Shown: piece after piece, positions 8,047 to 17,194 of the stretch
Layout of the letters: each line of letters starts with the position of its first letter
Numbering within the stretch: the stretch's first letter is position 1
Assembly (NCBI RefSeq): GCF_003002065.1
Contig: NZ_PVZG01000011.1
Location: forward strand, 186,001-250,000
Direction: 5' to 3'
From: Pseudosporangium ferrugineum
GTDB lineage: Bacteria; Actinomycetota; Actinomycetes; Mycobacteriales; Micromonosporaceae
Length of the DNA: 64,000 bases
Position numbers and translations under genes: made by a program
Notes under the pieces: generated by a model
Told to the model about the DNA's origin: nothing
The model's database searches: none
Seen by the model: only the letters and a program-made list of their open reading frames with translations

Positions 8047-8937
8047 TCACACGTGATGGCGGACCAGGGTGCCCGGCGGCGCACCCGCCAGCGTCTCGAC
8101 CATCCAGCAGGCCTCGAGCGGTACGAGCGGTTCGCTCAGCGCGTCCAGCACCGTCGGGTGGTCGCAGCCGGCCTCGGTCAGCACGCTGAGAAGGGCGCGG
8201 ACCGGGCCCAGGTCACCGGTGTCGGCCATGTGCCGGGCGAGCGGGCGGACGTCGGCGTACCACTGCTCCTCCGGAAGCTGGGACAGCCGGCGGGCTGCGC
8301 GGCGTACGAGCTCGGCAAGCCCCTCGTGCGGAAAGCGTAAGCCGCCCCGGACCTGGAGGTGCGACGGTGCCTGCGCGGTGTAGGCCGCGATCGCGGCCTC
8401 GTCGAGGACGTGGGGCGACGGCACCGGCGGCTGCGGCCACCAGTCGTCGCCGGTGAAGAGCGGCAGCGGCGCCTGCTCCGGGGCGTTAGGTGTGGGCTGC
8501 GGCACATCACGGCGCAACGATCGGTACGCGGCCTCGCGCACCGCCGCGACCGCGTTCCCGTCGTCCTCCGCGGTCGCCGGCGCGAACGGGCCCAGCAGCG
8601 CCACCACCAGCCCGGGATGCGGCAGCGTCGGATCCTCCAGGGCGATCACCCGGGCGCACAGCTCCAACTCGTGCCAGCGCAGCGCCGCCGGGTACGGCCG
8701 GCCGGGCGCCGCCCAGCCCAGCTGCACCGGCTCGCTGGTCGCCGGCCCGCGCAGGCCCAGCGTCTGCTCGCCGGTGGCCAGGTCCAGGTCGAGCACGAGG
8801 CCGTACCCGCCGGTCACGGGCAGGTTGATCCGCAGCTCGGCGGGCTCGGGGTCGTCGATCGCGCCCTCGTCCGCCCGCAGGCGGGACCAGAAGGCGGGAT
8901 CCTCGCTGAGGCGGCGCAGCGCCTCGGTAACGGGCAC
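8047..8937 (-). CDS. Conserved hypothetical protein next to murJ
   Basis: The 296-residue soluble protein has no signal peptide, membrane segment or motif I recognise. It is rich in Pro, Ala and Leu with a Trp-containing centre (DDWWPQPP near residue 165) and a helical C-terminal third. The GTG start at 8937 has AGGATAGGA upstream. It lies between murJ and the divergent cca gene, where Micromonosporaceae commonly have an uncharacterised gene. The function is unknown. Confidence 0.8.
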   Translation of the reverse strand: MPVTEALRRLSEDPAFWSRLRADEGAIDDPEPAELRINLPVTGGYGLVLDLDLATGEQTLGLRGPATSEPVQLGWAAPGRPYPAALRWHELELCARVIALEDPTLPHPGLVVALLGPFAPATAEDDGNAVAAVREAAYRSLRRDVPQPTPNAPEQAPLPLFTGDDWWPQPPVPSPHVLDEAAIAAYTAQAPSHLQVRGGLRFPHEGLAELVRRAARRLSQLPEEQWYADVRPLARHMADTGDLGPVRALLSVLTEAGCDHPTVLDALSEPLVPLEACWMVETLAGAPPGTLVRHHV

Positions 8938-9011
8938 GGTCCTATCCTGCCCGCTGCGCCCGGTGACCGCACGACCGCACTGACCACCGGCTCCGATACG
9001 CTGGTCGTCCC

Positions 9012-10442
9012 ATGTCTGTGTTGAATACGGCCCAGCGCAATGCCGTCCAGGAGCTGCTGCGGGTCTCCCCCGTCGCCGACGAGCTGGGGCGCCGCTTCGG
9101 TGCCGCCGGCCATGAGCTGCACCTGGTGGGCGGTTCGGTGCGCGACGCGCTGCTCGGGCGCCTCGGCGACGATCTCGACTTCTGCACCGACGCGCGTCCC
9201 GAGCAGACCCTCGCCGTGGTCAAGGGCTGGGCGGACGCGATCTGGGAGACCGGGCGCGAGTTCGGCACGATCGGCGTGCAGAAGGACGGCCTGCGGCTCG
9301 AGATCACGACGTACCGGGCCGAGGCGTACGACGGGGTCACCCGCAACCCGGTCGTGGAGTACGGCGACAACCTCCTCGACGACCTGCGCCGCCGCGACTT
9401 CACGATCAACGCGATGGCGGTCAGCCTGCCGGGGCACGTGTTCACCGACCCGTACGGCGGGCTCGAGGACCTCGCGGCCGGCCTGATCAGGACCCCGTCC
9501 CGCCCCGAGGAGTCGTTCGGCGACGACCCCCTCCGGATGCTGCGCGCCGCCCGTTTCGCGGCGAAGCTCCGGTTCACTGTGGACCCGCCTGTGCTCGCCG
9601 CCATGCGTGCCATGGCCGCCGACCTCGACCGGATCACCGCCGAGCGGATCCGTGACGAGTTCACCAAGCTCCTGTGCGGCCAGGACCCCGTCGGTGGCCT
9701 GCGCCTGCTCGTCGACACCGGGCTCGCCGACCGGTTCCTCCCCGAGCTGTCCGGGCTCAAGCTGGAGATCGACGAGCACGCCCAGCACAAGGACGTCTAC
9801 GAGCACACGCTGATCGTGGTCTCCAACGCCGTACGCCTCGAGGGCGACACCGGCCCGGACTTCACGCTGCGGATGGCCGCGCTGATGCACGACGTGGGCA
9901 AGCCGGCGACCAAGGCCGTCGGCCGCGACGGGCGGGTCAGCTTCCACCACCACGAGGTGGTCGGTGCGCGCCTGACCAAGCAGCGCATGAAGGCCATGAG
10001 ATACCCCAAGGACGTGACCTCCGCGGTGGTCGAGCTGGTCGCGCTGCACCTGCGTTTCTACGGGTACGGCCGGGGCGAGTGGACCGATTCGGCGGTGCGC
10101 CGCTACGTGACCGACGCCGGCGACCTCCTCCCCCGCCTGCACAAACTGACCCGCTCGGACTGCACGACCCGCAACCGGCGCAAGGCCGCGGCGCTGGCCG
10201 CCGACTACGACGCGCTGGAGGAGCGGATCGCCCGCATCCAGGCGGAGGAGGACCTCGCCCGGGTCCGTCCCGACCTCGACGGCAACGCGATCATGGAGCT
10301 GCTCGGGGTGCCGCCGGGCCCGATCGTCGGCCAGGCCTGGCGCCATCTGAAGGAGCTCCGGCTGGACCGCGGGCCGCTCGACCGGGACGAGGCCGAGGCG
10401 GAACTGCGGCGCTGGGCCCGGGAGCACGGCCACATCTCCTGA
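9012..10442 (+). CDS. cca: CCA tRNA nucleotidyltransferase
   Basis: The 476-residue enzyme adds or repairs the CCA end of tRNAs. Seen are the class II nucleotidyltransferase head (GGSVRDALLG, then DLDFCTDA supplying the metal aspartates), the neck (RDFTINAMAV and the FxDDPLRMLRAARF segment), the TAERIRDEF helix, and an HD domain (MHDVGKP) in the C-terminal half. The RNA-binding tail ends at HGHIS. A TACGCT hexamer ends nine bases before ATG, so the leader is very short. The protein corresponds to mycobacterial PcnA, encoded in the same block. Confidence 0.96.
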   Translation: MSVLNTAQRNAVQELLRVSPVADELGRRFGAAGHELHLVGGSVRDALLGRLGDDLDFCTDARPEQTLAVVKGWADAIWETGREFGTIGVQKDGLRLEITTYRAEAYDGVTRNPVVEYGDNLLDDLRRRDFTINAMAVSLPGHVFTDPYGGLEDLAAGLIRTPSRPEESFGDDPLRMLRAARFAAKLRFTVDPPVLAAMRAMAADLDRITAERIRDEFTKLLCGQDPVGGLRLLVDTGLADRFLPELSGLKLEIDEHAQHKDVYEHTLIVVSNAVRLEGDTGPDFTLRMAALMHDVGKPATKAVGRDGRVSFHHHEVVGARLTKQRMKAMRYPKDVTSAVVELVALHLRFYGYGRGEWTDSAVRRYVTDAGDLLPRLHKLTRSDCTTRNRRKAAALAADYDALEERIARIQAEEDLARVRPDLDGNAIMELLGVPPGPIVGQAWRHLKELRLDRGPLDRDEAEAELRRWAREHGHIS

Positions 10443-10453
10443 ATGTCGTACCG

Positions 10454-10942
10454 ATGGAGCACAATCGGCTCGTGCGGCTCCTCATCGAAACCCCCATCGG
10501 CCCGCTCGGCGTCGAGCTCGACGCCGGAACGGTCATCGGTGTCCGCTTCGGCGCCTCGGCGGCCTGGGCGGGTGACGCCGGCGACGGCCATCGCGTCCTG
10601 ACCGAGCTGGCCGGCTACTTCGCCGGCACGGTCACCGACTTCGGCGTCCCGATCGAGCTGCGCGGTGGGTCGGCCTTCGAGCGGGCGGTGTGGGGCCAGA
10701 TCGCCCTGATTCCGTACGGCGAAATGGTCACGTACGGGAAGATCGCGACCGCCCTGGGTGATCCCGGCGCCGCACGGGCCGTCGGCACGGCGTGCAACCG
10801 CAACCCGATCCCGGTGATCGTGCCGTGCCACCGGGTCGTCGGGGCCGGCGGGAAACTGGTCGGCTTCGGCGGTGGCCTGCCACGCAAGCGTCAGCTGCTC
10901 GAGCTGGAGGCGCGGGTGGCGCTGGAGCGCGCCTGGAGCTGA
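10454..10942 (+). CDS. ogt: Methylated-DNA-protein-cysteine methyltransferase
   Basis: The protein of up to 162 residues removes alkyl groups from O6-alkylguanine in DNA by suicide transfer to the cysteine of PCHRV (about residue 119). The DNA-binding helix motif YGEMVTYGKIA and the family glycine turn GGKLVGFGGG are present. The ATG at 10454 has no good ribosome site; the in-frame GTG at 10472 has GGAG 12 bases upstream and yields the common N-terminus VRLLIETPIGPLG, so the true start may be there. The gene follows cca by 11 bases. Confidence 0.93.
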   Translation: MEHNRLVRLLIETPIGPLGVELDAGTVIGVRFGASAAWAGDAGDGHRVLTELAGYFAGTVTDFGVPIELRGGSAFERAVWGQIALIPYGEMVTYGKIATALGDPGAARAVGTACNRNPIPVIVPCHRVVGAGGKLVGFGGGLPRKRQLLELEARVALERAWS

Positions 10943-10979
10943 GTCCTCGGCCGGCAGACGGTCGCGTGGACCTGGGCTC

Positions 10980-11069
10980 GAGCTCTCAGACGGCGGCGCA
11001 GGAGCCGTCGGTGGTGCGGGGGGCGAGCTGTCAGGTGGCGGCGCAGGAGCCGTCGGTGGTGCGGGGGCC
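10980..11069 (-). repeat. 45-bp tandem duplication over the 3' end of the lipoprotein gene
   Basis: Copies at 10980-11024 and 11025-11069 differ at only a few bases. The right-hand copy encodes the last residues (PRTTDGSCAA) and the stop of the lipoprotein; the left-hand copy repeats that coding sequence beyond the stop codon. Confidence 0.85.
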
Positions 11070-11639
11070 GAGCTCGAACGTCGGGCCGGTGGCGTCGACG
11101 ATGCCGTAGACGCAGGCGTCCCCCACCGCCCCGCGGAACGAGAGGTCGGGGCGGACCGTGGCCTCGAACCCGTGGCGGACGAGACTCCGCCGGAGCGTTT
11201 CCCGGCCGAGGCTGCCGCTCGCCGCGAGGAGGGTGAGCTCCGGCCGCAGGAGATCGATGCAGGCCTCGGCGGCAGGCAGCGCTCCGGCGGGGACCGGGGC
11301 GCGCTGTGGTGCCGGGCTCCTCGCCGCGGCCAAGGCCCGGCGGTGTCTTTCCTGCTCCTCGCTGAAGGACGCGGTCGGCTGCGGGACACTCGGGCCGCCG
11401 GCCCGTCGCGGCCCGCCGGCCGGCTGTTCGCCGCAGCGACTGATCGCCCGGCCGGGTGCGACGGCTACTACCCCGGGGGAGTGAGGAATCAGCCGGGGCG
11501 CGGGAGGAACGGCGACGGCGCTGGCGAACAACGTGACGTTTCGGGTGGGCGTACCCGTGGGGGTGTCGCCGGGCCGGGCACAGGCGGCGACCGTGGCGAT
11601 CATGCTCAGGGCGACGCCCGCCGCCGTGATGCGGGTCAT
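11031..11639 (-). CDS. Putative lipoprotein
   Basis: From the ATG at 11639 the 202-residue product begins with a lipoprotein signal (MTRITAAGVALSMIATVAAC) whose lipobox TVAAC puts the lipidated cysteine at residue 20. A Pro/Ala-rich disordered stretch and a C-terminal domain of about 90 residues with three cysteines (ACIDLL, DACVYG, GSCAA) follow. It should be anchored to the outer face of the membrane. I do not recognise the domain. The open frame extends upstream to 11723, but that extension would hide the signal peptide. The last codons lie in a 45-bp duplication. Confidence 0.75.
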   Translation of the reverse strand: MTRITAAGVALSMIATVAACARPGDTPTGTPTRNVTLFASAVAVPPAPRLIPHSPGVVAVAPGRAISRCGEQPAGGPRRAGGPSVPQPTASFSEEQERHRRALAAARSPAPQRAPVPAGALPAAEACIDLLRPELTLLAASGSLGRETLRRSLVRHGFEATVRPDLSFRGAVGDACVYGIVDATGPTFELGPRTTDGSCAAT

Positions 11640-11664
11640 ACCCGCATGATATCGATGGACGACG

Positions 11665-11694
11665 AAGGCCGGACCCCCTGCGGGATCCGGCCTT
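11665..11694 (-). terminator. Terminator of the padR-ino1 operon
   Basis: A 9-base stem (AAGGCCGGA with TCCGGCCTT) and 12-base loop lie between the ino1 stop and the lipoprotein start on the minus strand. No strong U run follows. Confidence 0.6.
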
Positions 11695-11706
11695 TCGCGT
11701 GGGTCG

Positions 11707-12786
11707 TCAGCGCTCGATCTCACCCTTGATGAACGCCTCGACGGCCGCCTTGGCGTCGTGGTCGTTGTACTGCACCGGCGGGCTCTTCATGAAGTAGGAG
11801 CTGGCCGAGAGGATCGGGCCGCCGACGCCGCGGTCCTTGGCGATCTTGGCGGCGCGCACCGCGTCGATGATGACGCCGGCCGAGTTCGGCGAGTCCCACA
11901 CCTCGAGCTTGAGCTCGGCGGTCAGCGGGGTGTCGCCGAAGCTGCGCCCTTCCAGCCGGATGTAGGCCCACTTGCGGTCGTCGAGCCACGGCACGTGGTC
12001 CGACGGGCCGATGTGCACGTCGCTCTTCGCCATCTCGTGCGGGATCTGGCTGGTGACCGACTGGGTCTTCGAGATCTTCTTCGAGACCAGGCGGGTGCGC
12101 TCCAGCATGTTCATGAAGTCCATGTTGCCGCCGAAGTTGAGCTGGTACGTGCGCAGCAGCTCGACACCGCGGTCCTCGAACAGCTTGGCGAGCGCACGGT
12201 GCACGATCGTCGCGCCGACCTGGCTCTTGATGTCGTCGCCGACGATCGGCAGGCCCGCGTCCTCGAACTTCTTCGCCCAGACCGGGTCGGAGGCGATGAA
12301 GACGGGCAGGGCGTTGACGAAGGCGCAGCCGGCGTCGATCGCGGCCTGGGCGTAGAACTTGTCGGCCTCCTCGGAGCCCACCGGCAGGTAGGACACCACG
12401 ACGTCGACCTCGGCGTCCTTGAGGGCCTTGACCACGTCGACCGGCTCGGCCGAGGACTCCTCGATGATCTCGCGGTAGTACGTGCCGAGACCGTCGAAGG
12501 TCGGTCCACGCTGGACGGTGACACCGGTCGGCGGCACGTCGGTGAGCGTGATCGTGTTGTTCTCGCTGGCGACGATCGCCTCGGCCAGGTCCATGCCGAC
12601 CTTCTTGGCGTCCACATCGAACGCCGCGACGAACTTCACGTCGGATACGTGGTAGTCGCCGAAGGTCACGTGCATGAGACCCGGGACGCGGTCGTTGGGG
12701 TCGGCGTTGCGGTAGTACTCCACGCCCTGGATCAGGGACGAGGCGCAGTTACCCACACCGACGATGGCGACGCGGACGGAGCCCAT
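11707..12786 (-). CDS. ino1: Inositol-3-phosphate synthase
   Basis: The 359-residue NAD-dependent enzyme converts glucose 6-phosphate to myo-inositol 3-phosphate, precursor of mycothiol, phosphatidylinositol and lipomannan. The N-terminal nucleotide motif VAIVGVGNCASSLIQG and the catalytic-domain segments GDDIKSQVGAT and LNFGGNMDF are typical of the short actinobacterial type. ATG at 12786 has AAGGAGG eight bases upstream, which excludes the earlier in-frame ATGs. The gene follows the padR regulator by 20 bases and shares its promoter and operator. Confidence 0.96.
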   Translation of the reverse strand: MGSVRVAIVGVGNCASSLIQGVEYYRNADPNDRVPGLMHVTFGDYHVSDVKFVAAFDVDAKKVGMDLAEAIVASENNTITLTDVPPTGVTVQRGPTFDGLGTYYREIIEESSAEPVDVVKALKDAEVDVVVSYLPVGSEEADKFYAQAAIDAGCAFVNALPVFIASDPVWAKKFEDAGLPIVGDDIKSQVGATIVHRALAKLFEDRGVELLRTYQLNFGGNMDFMNMLERTRLVSKKISKTQSVTSQIPHEMAKSDVHIGPSDHVPWLDDRKWAYIRLEGRSFGDTPLTAELKLEVWDSPNSAGVIIDAVRAAKIAKDRGVGGPILSASSYFMKSPPVQYNDHDAKAAVEAFIKGEIER

Positions 12787-12806
12787 CGCGTTTGCCTCCT
12801 TGTTCA

Positions 12807-13451
12807 TCACGGCCGGTCCTGGTGCGGAGCCGGGTCTTCGGGGGGTGCCCCGGCCGCCTGATCGGCGGGCGGGTGGGTGGTGCCGCTCTCCGTGCCGTGT
12901 CCGGCGGAGGGCGTACGCCCGGAGCGCTCGTTGGTGATGAGCTCCTCGAGCCAGCGGACCTCGCGCTCGCAGGCGTCCAGTCCGTGCCGTTGCAGTTCCA
13001 GCGTGTACGCGTCGAGCCGGTCCCCGGCGCGCGACAGCATGTCCCGCAGGCCCTCCCGGCGTTCCTCGATCCGGCGCCGGCGGCCCTCGAGGATGCGCAG
13101 CCGGGTCGCGCGGTCGGTCCGGGAGAAGAAGGTGAAGTGCACGCCGAAGCCCGCGTCGTCGTACGTCTCGGGCCCGGCCTGGGCGAGCAGCTCGCCGAAC
13201 CGCTCCTTGCCCTCAGCAGTGATCTTGTAGACAATCCGGCCCCGTTTGCTGGTCATCGGCGGCACGATGTCGGTCTGGGTGGCCTGTTCGCTGATCCAGC
13301 CGGCCGAGTGCAGGCGCTTGAGCGTCGGGTAGAGCGTGCCGTAGCTGATCGCCGCCCGGATGGTGCCGAGCTTGGTGGCCAGCTCTTTGCGCAGCTCATA
13401 GCCGTGCATCGGGGCCTCTTGGAGGAGGCCGAGAATCGCCAGTTCCAGCAT
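12807..13451 (-). CDS. PadR-family transcriptional regulator
   Basis: The 214-residue protein has the PadR winged helix at residues 1-80 (LGLLQEAPMHGYELRKEL, SYGTLYPTLKRL, the wing around RGRIVYKIT) and a C-terminal coiled-coil dimerisation region of arginine/glutamate-rich helices (about 115-185). It probably represses its own operon with ino1, as the palindrome upstream suggests; the mycobacterial counterpart Rv0047c lies beside ino1 in the same way. ATG at 13451 is preceded by GGGAGGTGG. The C-terminal 30 residues are Pro-rich and likely disordered. Confidence 0.92.
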   Translation of the reverse strand: MLELAILGLLQEAPMHGYELRKELATKLGTIRAAISYGTLYPTLKRLHSAGWISEQATQTDIVPPMTSKRGRIVYKITAEGKERFGELLAQAGPETYDDAGFGVHFTFFSRTDRATRLRILEGRRRRIEERREGLRDMLSRAGDRLDAYTLELQRHGLDACEREVRWLEELITNERSGRTPSAGHGTESGTTHPPADQAAGAPPEDPAPHQDRP

Positions 13452-13470
13452 GAGGCCACCTCCCTTGCCG

Positions 13471-13493
13471 CGATGTATCGGGCTGATACATCG
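13471..13493 (-). promoter_or_regulatory. PadR operator palindrome
   Basis: CGATGTATC-GGGCT-GATACATCG is a perfect 9-5-9 inverted repeat ending 20 bases before the padR start. It contains the ATGT/ACAT half sites known for PadR-family operators and should mediate autoregulation of padR-ino1. Confidence 0.82.
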
Positions 13494-13605
13494 CAACCGT
13501 AGATCGGGGCGAGACGGATGGCAAGGCGGTGATGCGTGGTCGCCGCCACGCCACGCTGCGTGATGGCTGTCGCCCTTCGGGTGCGGACCGCGTACTCTCT
13601 TCGCC

Positions 13606-14076
13606 ATGCGCACGCAGCGGCAGGTCGTCGACTACTCGCTACAGAAGCGAGCGTTGCTGCGTGACGTGCACAACGGCAAGATCGGGACGCTCGAGGTCTG
13701 CGATGCCTCGCCGTACCTGAAAAACGCAGCTCGGTTCCATGGCGAGCCCACGGACGAGCGCTGCCCGGTCTGCCGCCGCGACAACCTCACCCTGGTCCAC
13801 TACATCTACGGCGACGAGCTCAAGCAGTCCGCCGGCCAGGCCCGTAAGCTCGCCGAGCTGCCGGTCCTGGCGATGACACTGCGTGAGTTCCAGGTCTTCG
13901 TGGTCGAGGTGTGCCAGTCCTGCGCGTGGAACCATCTGATCGAGCAGTACCTGCTCGGCAGGGACGCGCTCCAGCCAGACGAACAGCCACAGGGCGCGAC
14001 GGCCGCCGCCGCGTCCGCCTCGGGCCGCCACCGCGAGACAGGGCCGTCGTCACATCGCCGGGAGGGCCGACAGTGA
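13606..14076 (+). CDS. DUF5318 family protein
   Basis: The 156-residue protein belongs to a small actinobacterial family of unknown function found beside class A penicillin-binding protein genes (Rv0049 next to ponA1). The conserved core covers residues 1-125: a basic N-terminus (VVDYSLQKRALLRDV), CPVCRR near residue 50 and CQSCAWNHLIEQYLLG near 105-120. The two Cys pairs suggest a metal site. The C-terminal 30 residues are Ala/Arg/Ser-rich and unconserved in appearance. The context suggests a link with cell-wall growth, but no function can be assigned from sequence alone. Confidence 0.88.
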   Translation: MRTQRQVVDYSLQKRALLRDVHNGKIGTLEVCDASPYLKNAARFHGEPTDERCPVCRRDNLTLVHYIYGDELKQSAGQARKLAELPVLAMTLREFQVFVVEVCQSCAWNHLIEQYLLGRDALQPDEQPQGATAAAASASGRHRETGPSSHRREGRQ

Positions 14077-14265
14077 TCGCCCTCAACGTCGCTAACGTTG
14101 ACACGACCCCGACCGACACGGGCATCCAGCGCCGCAATCGGTCATTCTTGACATCCGACAGGGCGGCTGCGGGGATGCAGCCCAAATTGTCCGCTCGTGG
14201 CAGAGCCGACGGGAGTCCCTCCAGGGCTCCCCGGGCACGCCACCGCGACCGGTAGGTGTAACCGA

Positions 14266-17040
14266 ATGAACTCGTACGGCGATCCGCAGTCTGCACGCGC
14301 CCGGGCCCGAGTGCCCGGGCCGTCCGCTGCTTCCACGCCTGACGACGACCAGTCCGGCTACGACGAACGCCCCGCGCCCGACGCGTACCGGCGCTCGACC
14401 GGCGGCCGGGCCAGCGTCAGCGGTGCCGCGTCCGTCGGCTCCGCGTCCGTCGGCTCCGCCTCGGTGGGCGGCCGAGCCTCGGTGGGGTCAGCGCGTCCCC
14501 CGGCCGGCTCCGCGCCGGTCGGCTCGGCCCGGGTGGGCGGCCGCGCGTCGGCCGCCGCGCCCGTGAACGCCGGCCCCGGGCGGGCCTCCGTCGCGCGCGC
14601 CGCGGTCCGGCCGGTGTCCCCGGCCGTGGGCGGCGGTCCGGGTCCGGACGGACCGGGCGGCCACGGCCGCCGCGGCGATGCCGAGAAGATCCTCACCAAG
14701 GCCGCCAAGCGCCGCCGCCGCACCAACATCCTGACCGCCGCGGCCGCCGTGGTGGTCATCCTGCTCGGTGTCGGCGTCGTCGGCGGCACCTACTTCTTCG
14801 ACGACGTCGACCTGCCGCCGCAGAAGGAAGAGGCGCAGACCAACGTCATCCTGGACGCCAAGGGCACGATCCTGGCCAAGCTGGGCGACCAGAACCGCAC
14901 GGTGGTCCCCCAGGCCAAGATCAGCAAGGTCGTGCAGCACGCCGTCGCCGCCGCCGAGGACAAGAACTTCTACCGGCACAACGGCATCGACATGAAGGGC
15001 ATCGTCCGCGCCGCGTGGAACAACTTCACCGGCGGGGACACCCAGGGCGCCTCCACGATCACCCAGCAGTACGCCCGCCACGCCGCCGATCTCAAGGAGA
15101 TCAGCTACAACCGCAAGCTGCGGGAAGCCGTCATCGCACGCAAGCTCGAGTCCAAGTACGAGAAGGACGAGCTGATGGCGATGTACCTGAACTACATCTA
15201 CCTCGGCGAGGGCCGCTACGGCATCGAGGCCGCGGCGCAGGGCTACTTCGGCAAGTCGGTGATGACGCCCGAGGGTTCGAAGGGTGCGATCACGCCGTAC
15301 GAGGCGGCGGTGCTGGCCTCGATCATCAAGCAGCCGGAGCCCACCGCGACGCACAAGGGCTACGACCCGAACTACAACCCGGTGGACGCGAAAGACCGCT
15401 GGGAATACACGATGAAGAACATGCTCGAGGAGAAGTGGATCACTCCCGAGGTGTACGCCGCTCGTCAGTATCCCAAGGTCAAGCCGGTCTCCAAGAACAA
15501 CTGCAAGACGTGCGCCGCGGACAAGCCGGTCGGCATGATCATGCGGCACGTCAACTTCGAGCTCCGCGAGATGGGCATCACCGAGGCGGAGTTCCAGCGC
15601 GGCGGCATGACGGTCACCACGACCATCGACCCCGAGGTGCAGAAGGCCGCCGAGGAAGCCGGCTCGCGCAAGAGCAAAGAGTCGCCGATGAACGGCAAGC
15701 CGAAGTCGTACCAGGCGGCGGTGATCGGCATCGACCCGGGCACCGGACGGGTGCTCGGCTACTACGCCGGCGACGACCCCAACGGCACCGACTACGGCAG
15801 CTACATGAACGGCGAGGGCACCGGCTTCAGCGGTCGCGGCCAGTCCCCCGGCTCGACGATGAAGATCTACACGCTGGCCGCCGGCCTGCGCGAGGGCATC
15901 TCGTTCGAGACGATCTGGGACAGCACGAAGAAGCGCGCGAACGGCCGGGAGATCAACAACGCCGGCGCCGACCCGGGCACGATCTGTGGCGGTAAGAAGA
16001 AGAACTGTGACCTCGAGACGGCCACGGTCAAGTCGTACAACTTCCCGTTCTACTGGATCGCGGACGGCATCGGCCGGGACAAGGTCGTCGCGGCCGCCCG
16101 CGACGCCGGCCTCGAGCACATGTGGCCGGACAACGGTCCGGTCGTCGACCTCACCAAGACCGACAAGTCGACCTGGCGGAAGAACTTCGACAACGAGGTC
16201 GCCTTCGGTCAGTACCACGTCGTCCCGCTGGAGCACGCCGAGGGCGTGTCGACCATCGTGAACCAGGGCGTCCGCAACAAGGCGCACTTCATCAAGAGCG
16301 TGAGCTCGGTCGACCCGGACACCGGCAAGAAGAAGGTCGTCAAGCAGGAGAAGCTCGCCCCGAAGCGGGTCTTCGACAAGGACCAGATGTCCGACCTCTC
16401 GGGTGTCATGGCGAAGATCCCGGCGCACGCCGAGAACACCCTGCGCAACGGCCGGCCGGCGATCGCCAAGTCCGGCACCTGGGAGTTCGACGACGGCAAG
16501 GACAACCACACCGGCAGCGGTGACACCTGGTTCGTCGGCGGCATCCCGCAGCTGGCGGCGACGGTCTGGGTCGGCGGTGCCGGCAACAAGGTGGAGCTAC
16601 GGGACAACGGCGGCGACATGTTCGGCTCCGGCACCCCGGCCGCCATCTGGGAGAAGTTCATCGACTCCGTCACCAAGGCGCTGGACTGGAAGCAGGAGCC
16701 GTTCCCGGAGCGGGTCCGCACCGGCGACAAGAACAGCCAGTACGCGAACGGTGAGGCTCCGCCGCCGCCGCCGGAAAACCAGCCGCCCGACCTCAACCAG
16801 AACTGCCAGTACTTCCCGCAGTTCTGCAACAACGGCAACGGCAACGGCAACGGTGGCCCCGGCAACGGCACCGGCAACGGTGGCCCGGGCAACGGCACCG
16901 GCAACGGCGGTCCCGGCAACGGCGGAACCAACGGCGGCGGCACCGGCGACGGTGGCGGCGACAACCTCCCGGGTGGTCCCGGAAACGACACCGGCACCGG
17001 CGGAGGCGCCGACAACGAGGAGAACAACACCGGAGGCTGA
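14266..17040 (+). CDS. Class A penicillin-binding protein (PonA-type)
   Basis: The 924-residue bifunctional enzyme polymerises and cross-links peptidoglycan. A disordered N-terminus of about 140 residues with repeated ASVGSASVG units precedes one membrane anchor (about 150-172). The GT51 glycosyltransferase follows with EDKNFYRHNGID and GASTITQQYARH. The transpeptidase has SPGSTMK (about 525-531), SYNFPF and KSGTWEF (about 735). The tail after residue 830 is a Gly/Asn repeat (GNGTGNGGPGNG). ATG at 14266 is chosen because AGGTG lies ten bases upstream; the frame is open to 14197. Neighbours match ponA1 synteny. Confidence 0.94.
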   Translation: MNSYGDPQSARARARVPGPSAASTPDDDQSGYDERPAPDAYRRSTGGRASVSGAASVGSASVGSASVGGRASVGSARPPAGSAPVGSARVGGRASAAAPVNAGPGRASVARAAVRPVSPAVGGGPGPDGPGGHGRRGDAEKILTKAAKRRRRTNILTAAAAVVVILLGVGVVGGTYFFDDVDLPPQKEEAQTNVILDAKGTILAKLGDQNRTVVPQAKISKVVQHAVAAAEDKNFYRHNGIDMKGIVRAAWNNFTGGDTQGASTITQQYARHAADLKEISYNRKLREAVIARKLESKYEKDELMAMYLNYIYLGEGRYGIEAAAQGYFGKSVMTPEGSKGAITPYEAAVLASIIKQPEPTATHKGYDPNYNPVDAKDRWEYTMKNMLEEKWITPEVYAARQYPKVKPVSKNNCKTCAADKPVGMIMRHVNFELREMGITEAEFQRGGMTVTTTIDPEVQKAAEEAGSRKSKESPMNGKPKSYQAAVIGIDPGTGRVLGYYAGDDPNGTDYGSYMNGEGTGFSGRGQSPGSTMKIYTLAAGLREGISFETIWDSTKKRANGREINNAGADPGTICGGKKKNCDLETATVKSYNFPFYWIADGIGRDKVVAAARDAGLEHMWPDNGPVVDLTKTDKSTWRKNFDNEVAFGQYHVVPLEHAEGVSTIVNQGVRNKAHFIKSVSSVDPDTGKKKVVKQEKLAPKRVFDKDQMSDLSGVMAKIPAHAENTLRNGRPAIAKSGTWEFDDGKDNHTGSGDTWFVGGIPQLAATVWVGGAGNKVELRDNGGDMFGSGTPAAIWEKFIDSVTKALDWKQEPFPERVRTGDKNSQYANGEAPPPPPENQPPDLNQNCQYFPQFCNNGNGNGNGGPGNGTGNGGPGNGTGNGGPGNGGTNGGGTGDGGGDNLPGGPGNDTGTGGGADNEENNTGG

Positions 17041-17058
17041 CCTTCGGCAGACGTGACG

Positions 17059-17094
17059 AACCGGCGCCCACCCCCACTGGGGAGGGCGCCGGTT
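17059..17094 (+). terminator. Terminator after the penicillin-binding protein gene
   Basis: A perfect 11-base stem (AACCGGCGCCC and complement) with a 14-base loop starts 19 bases after the stop codon and is followed by TCACTCT. Confidence 0.75.
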
Positions 17095-17194
17095 CACTCT
17101 GTGCGGTGGCTCCTCCGCCGGGACCACCCGCCCGGGCGGCACGGCGTGCGGTCGGGCGCCGCCTCGCGTGCCGGATGGGGCATGATGCGGAGTC

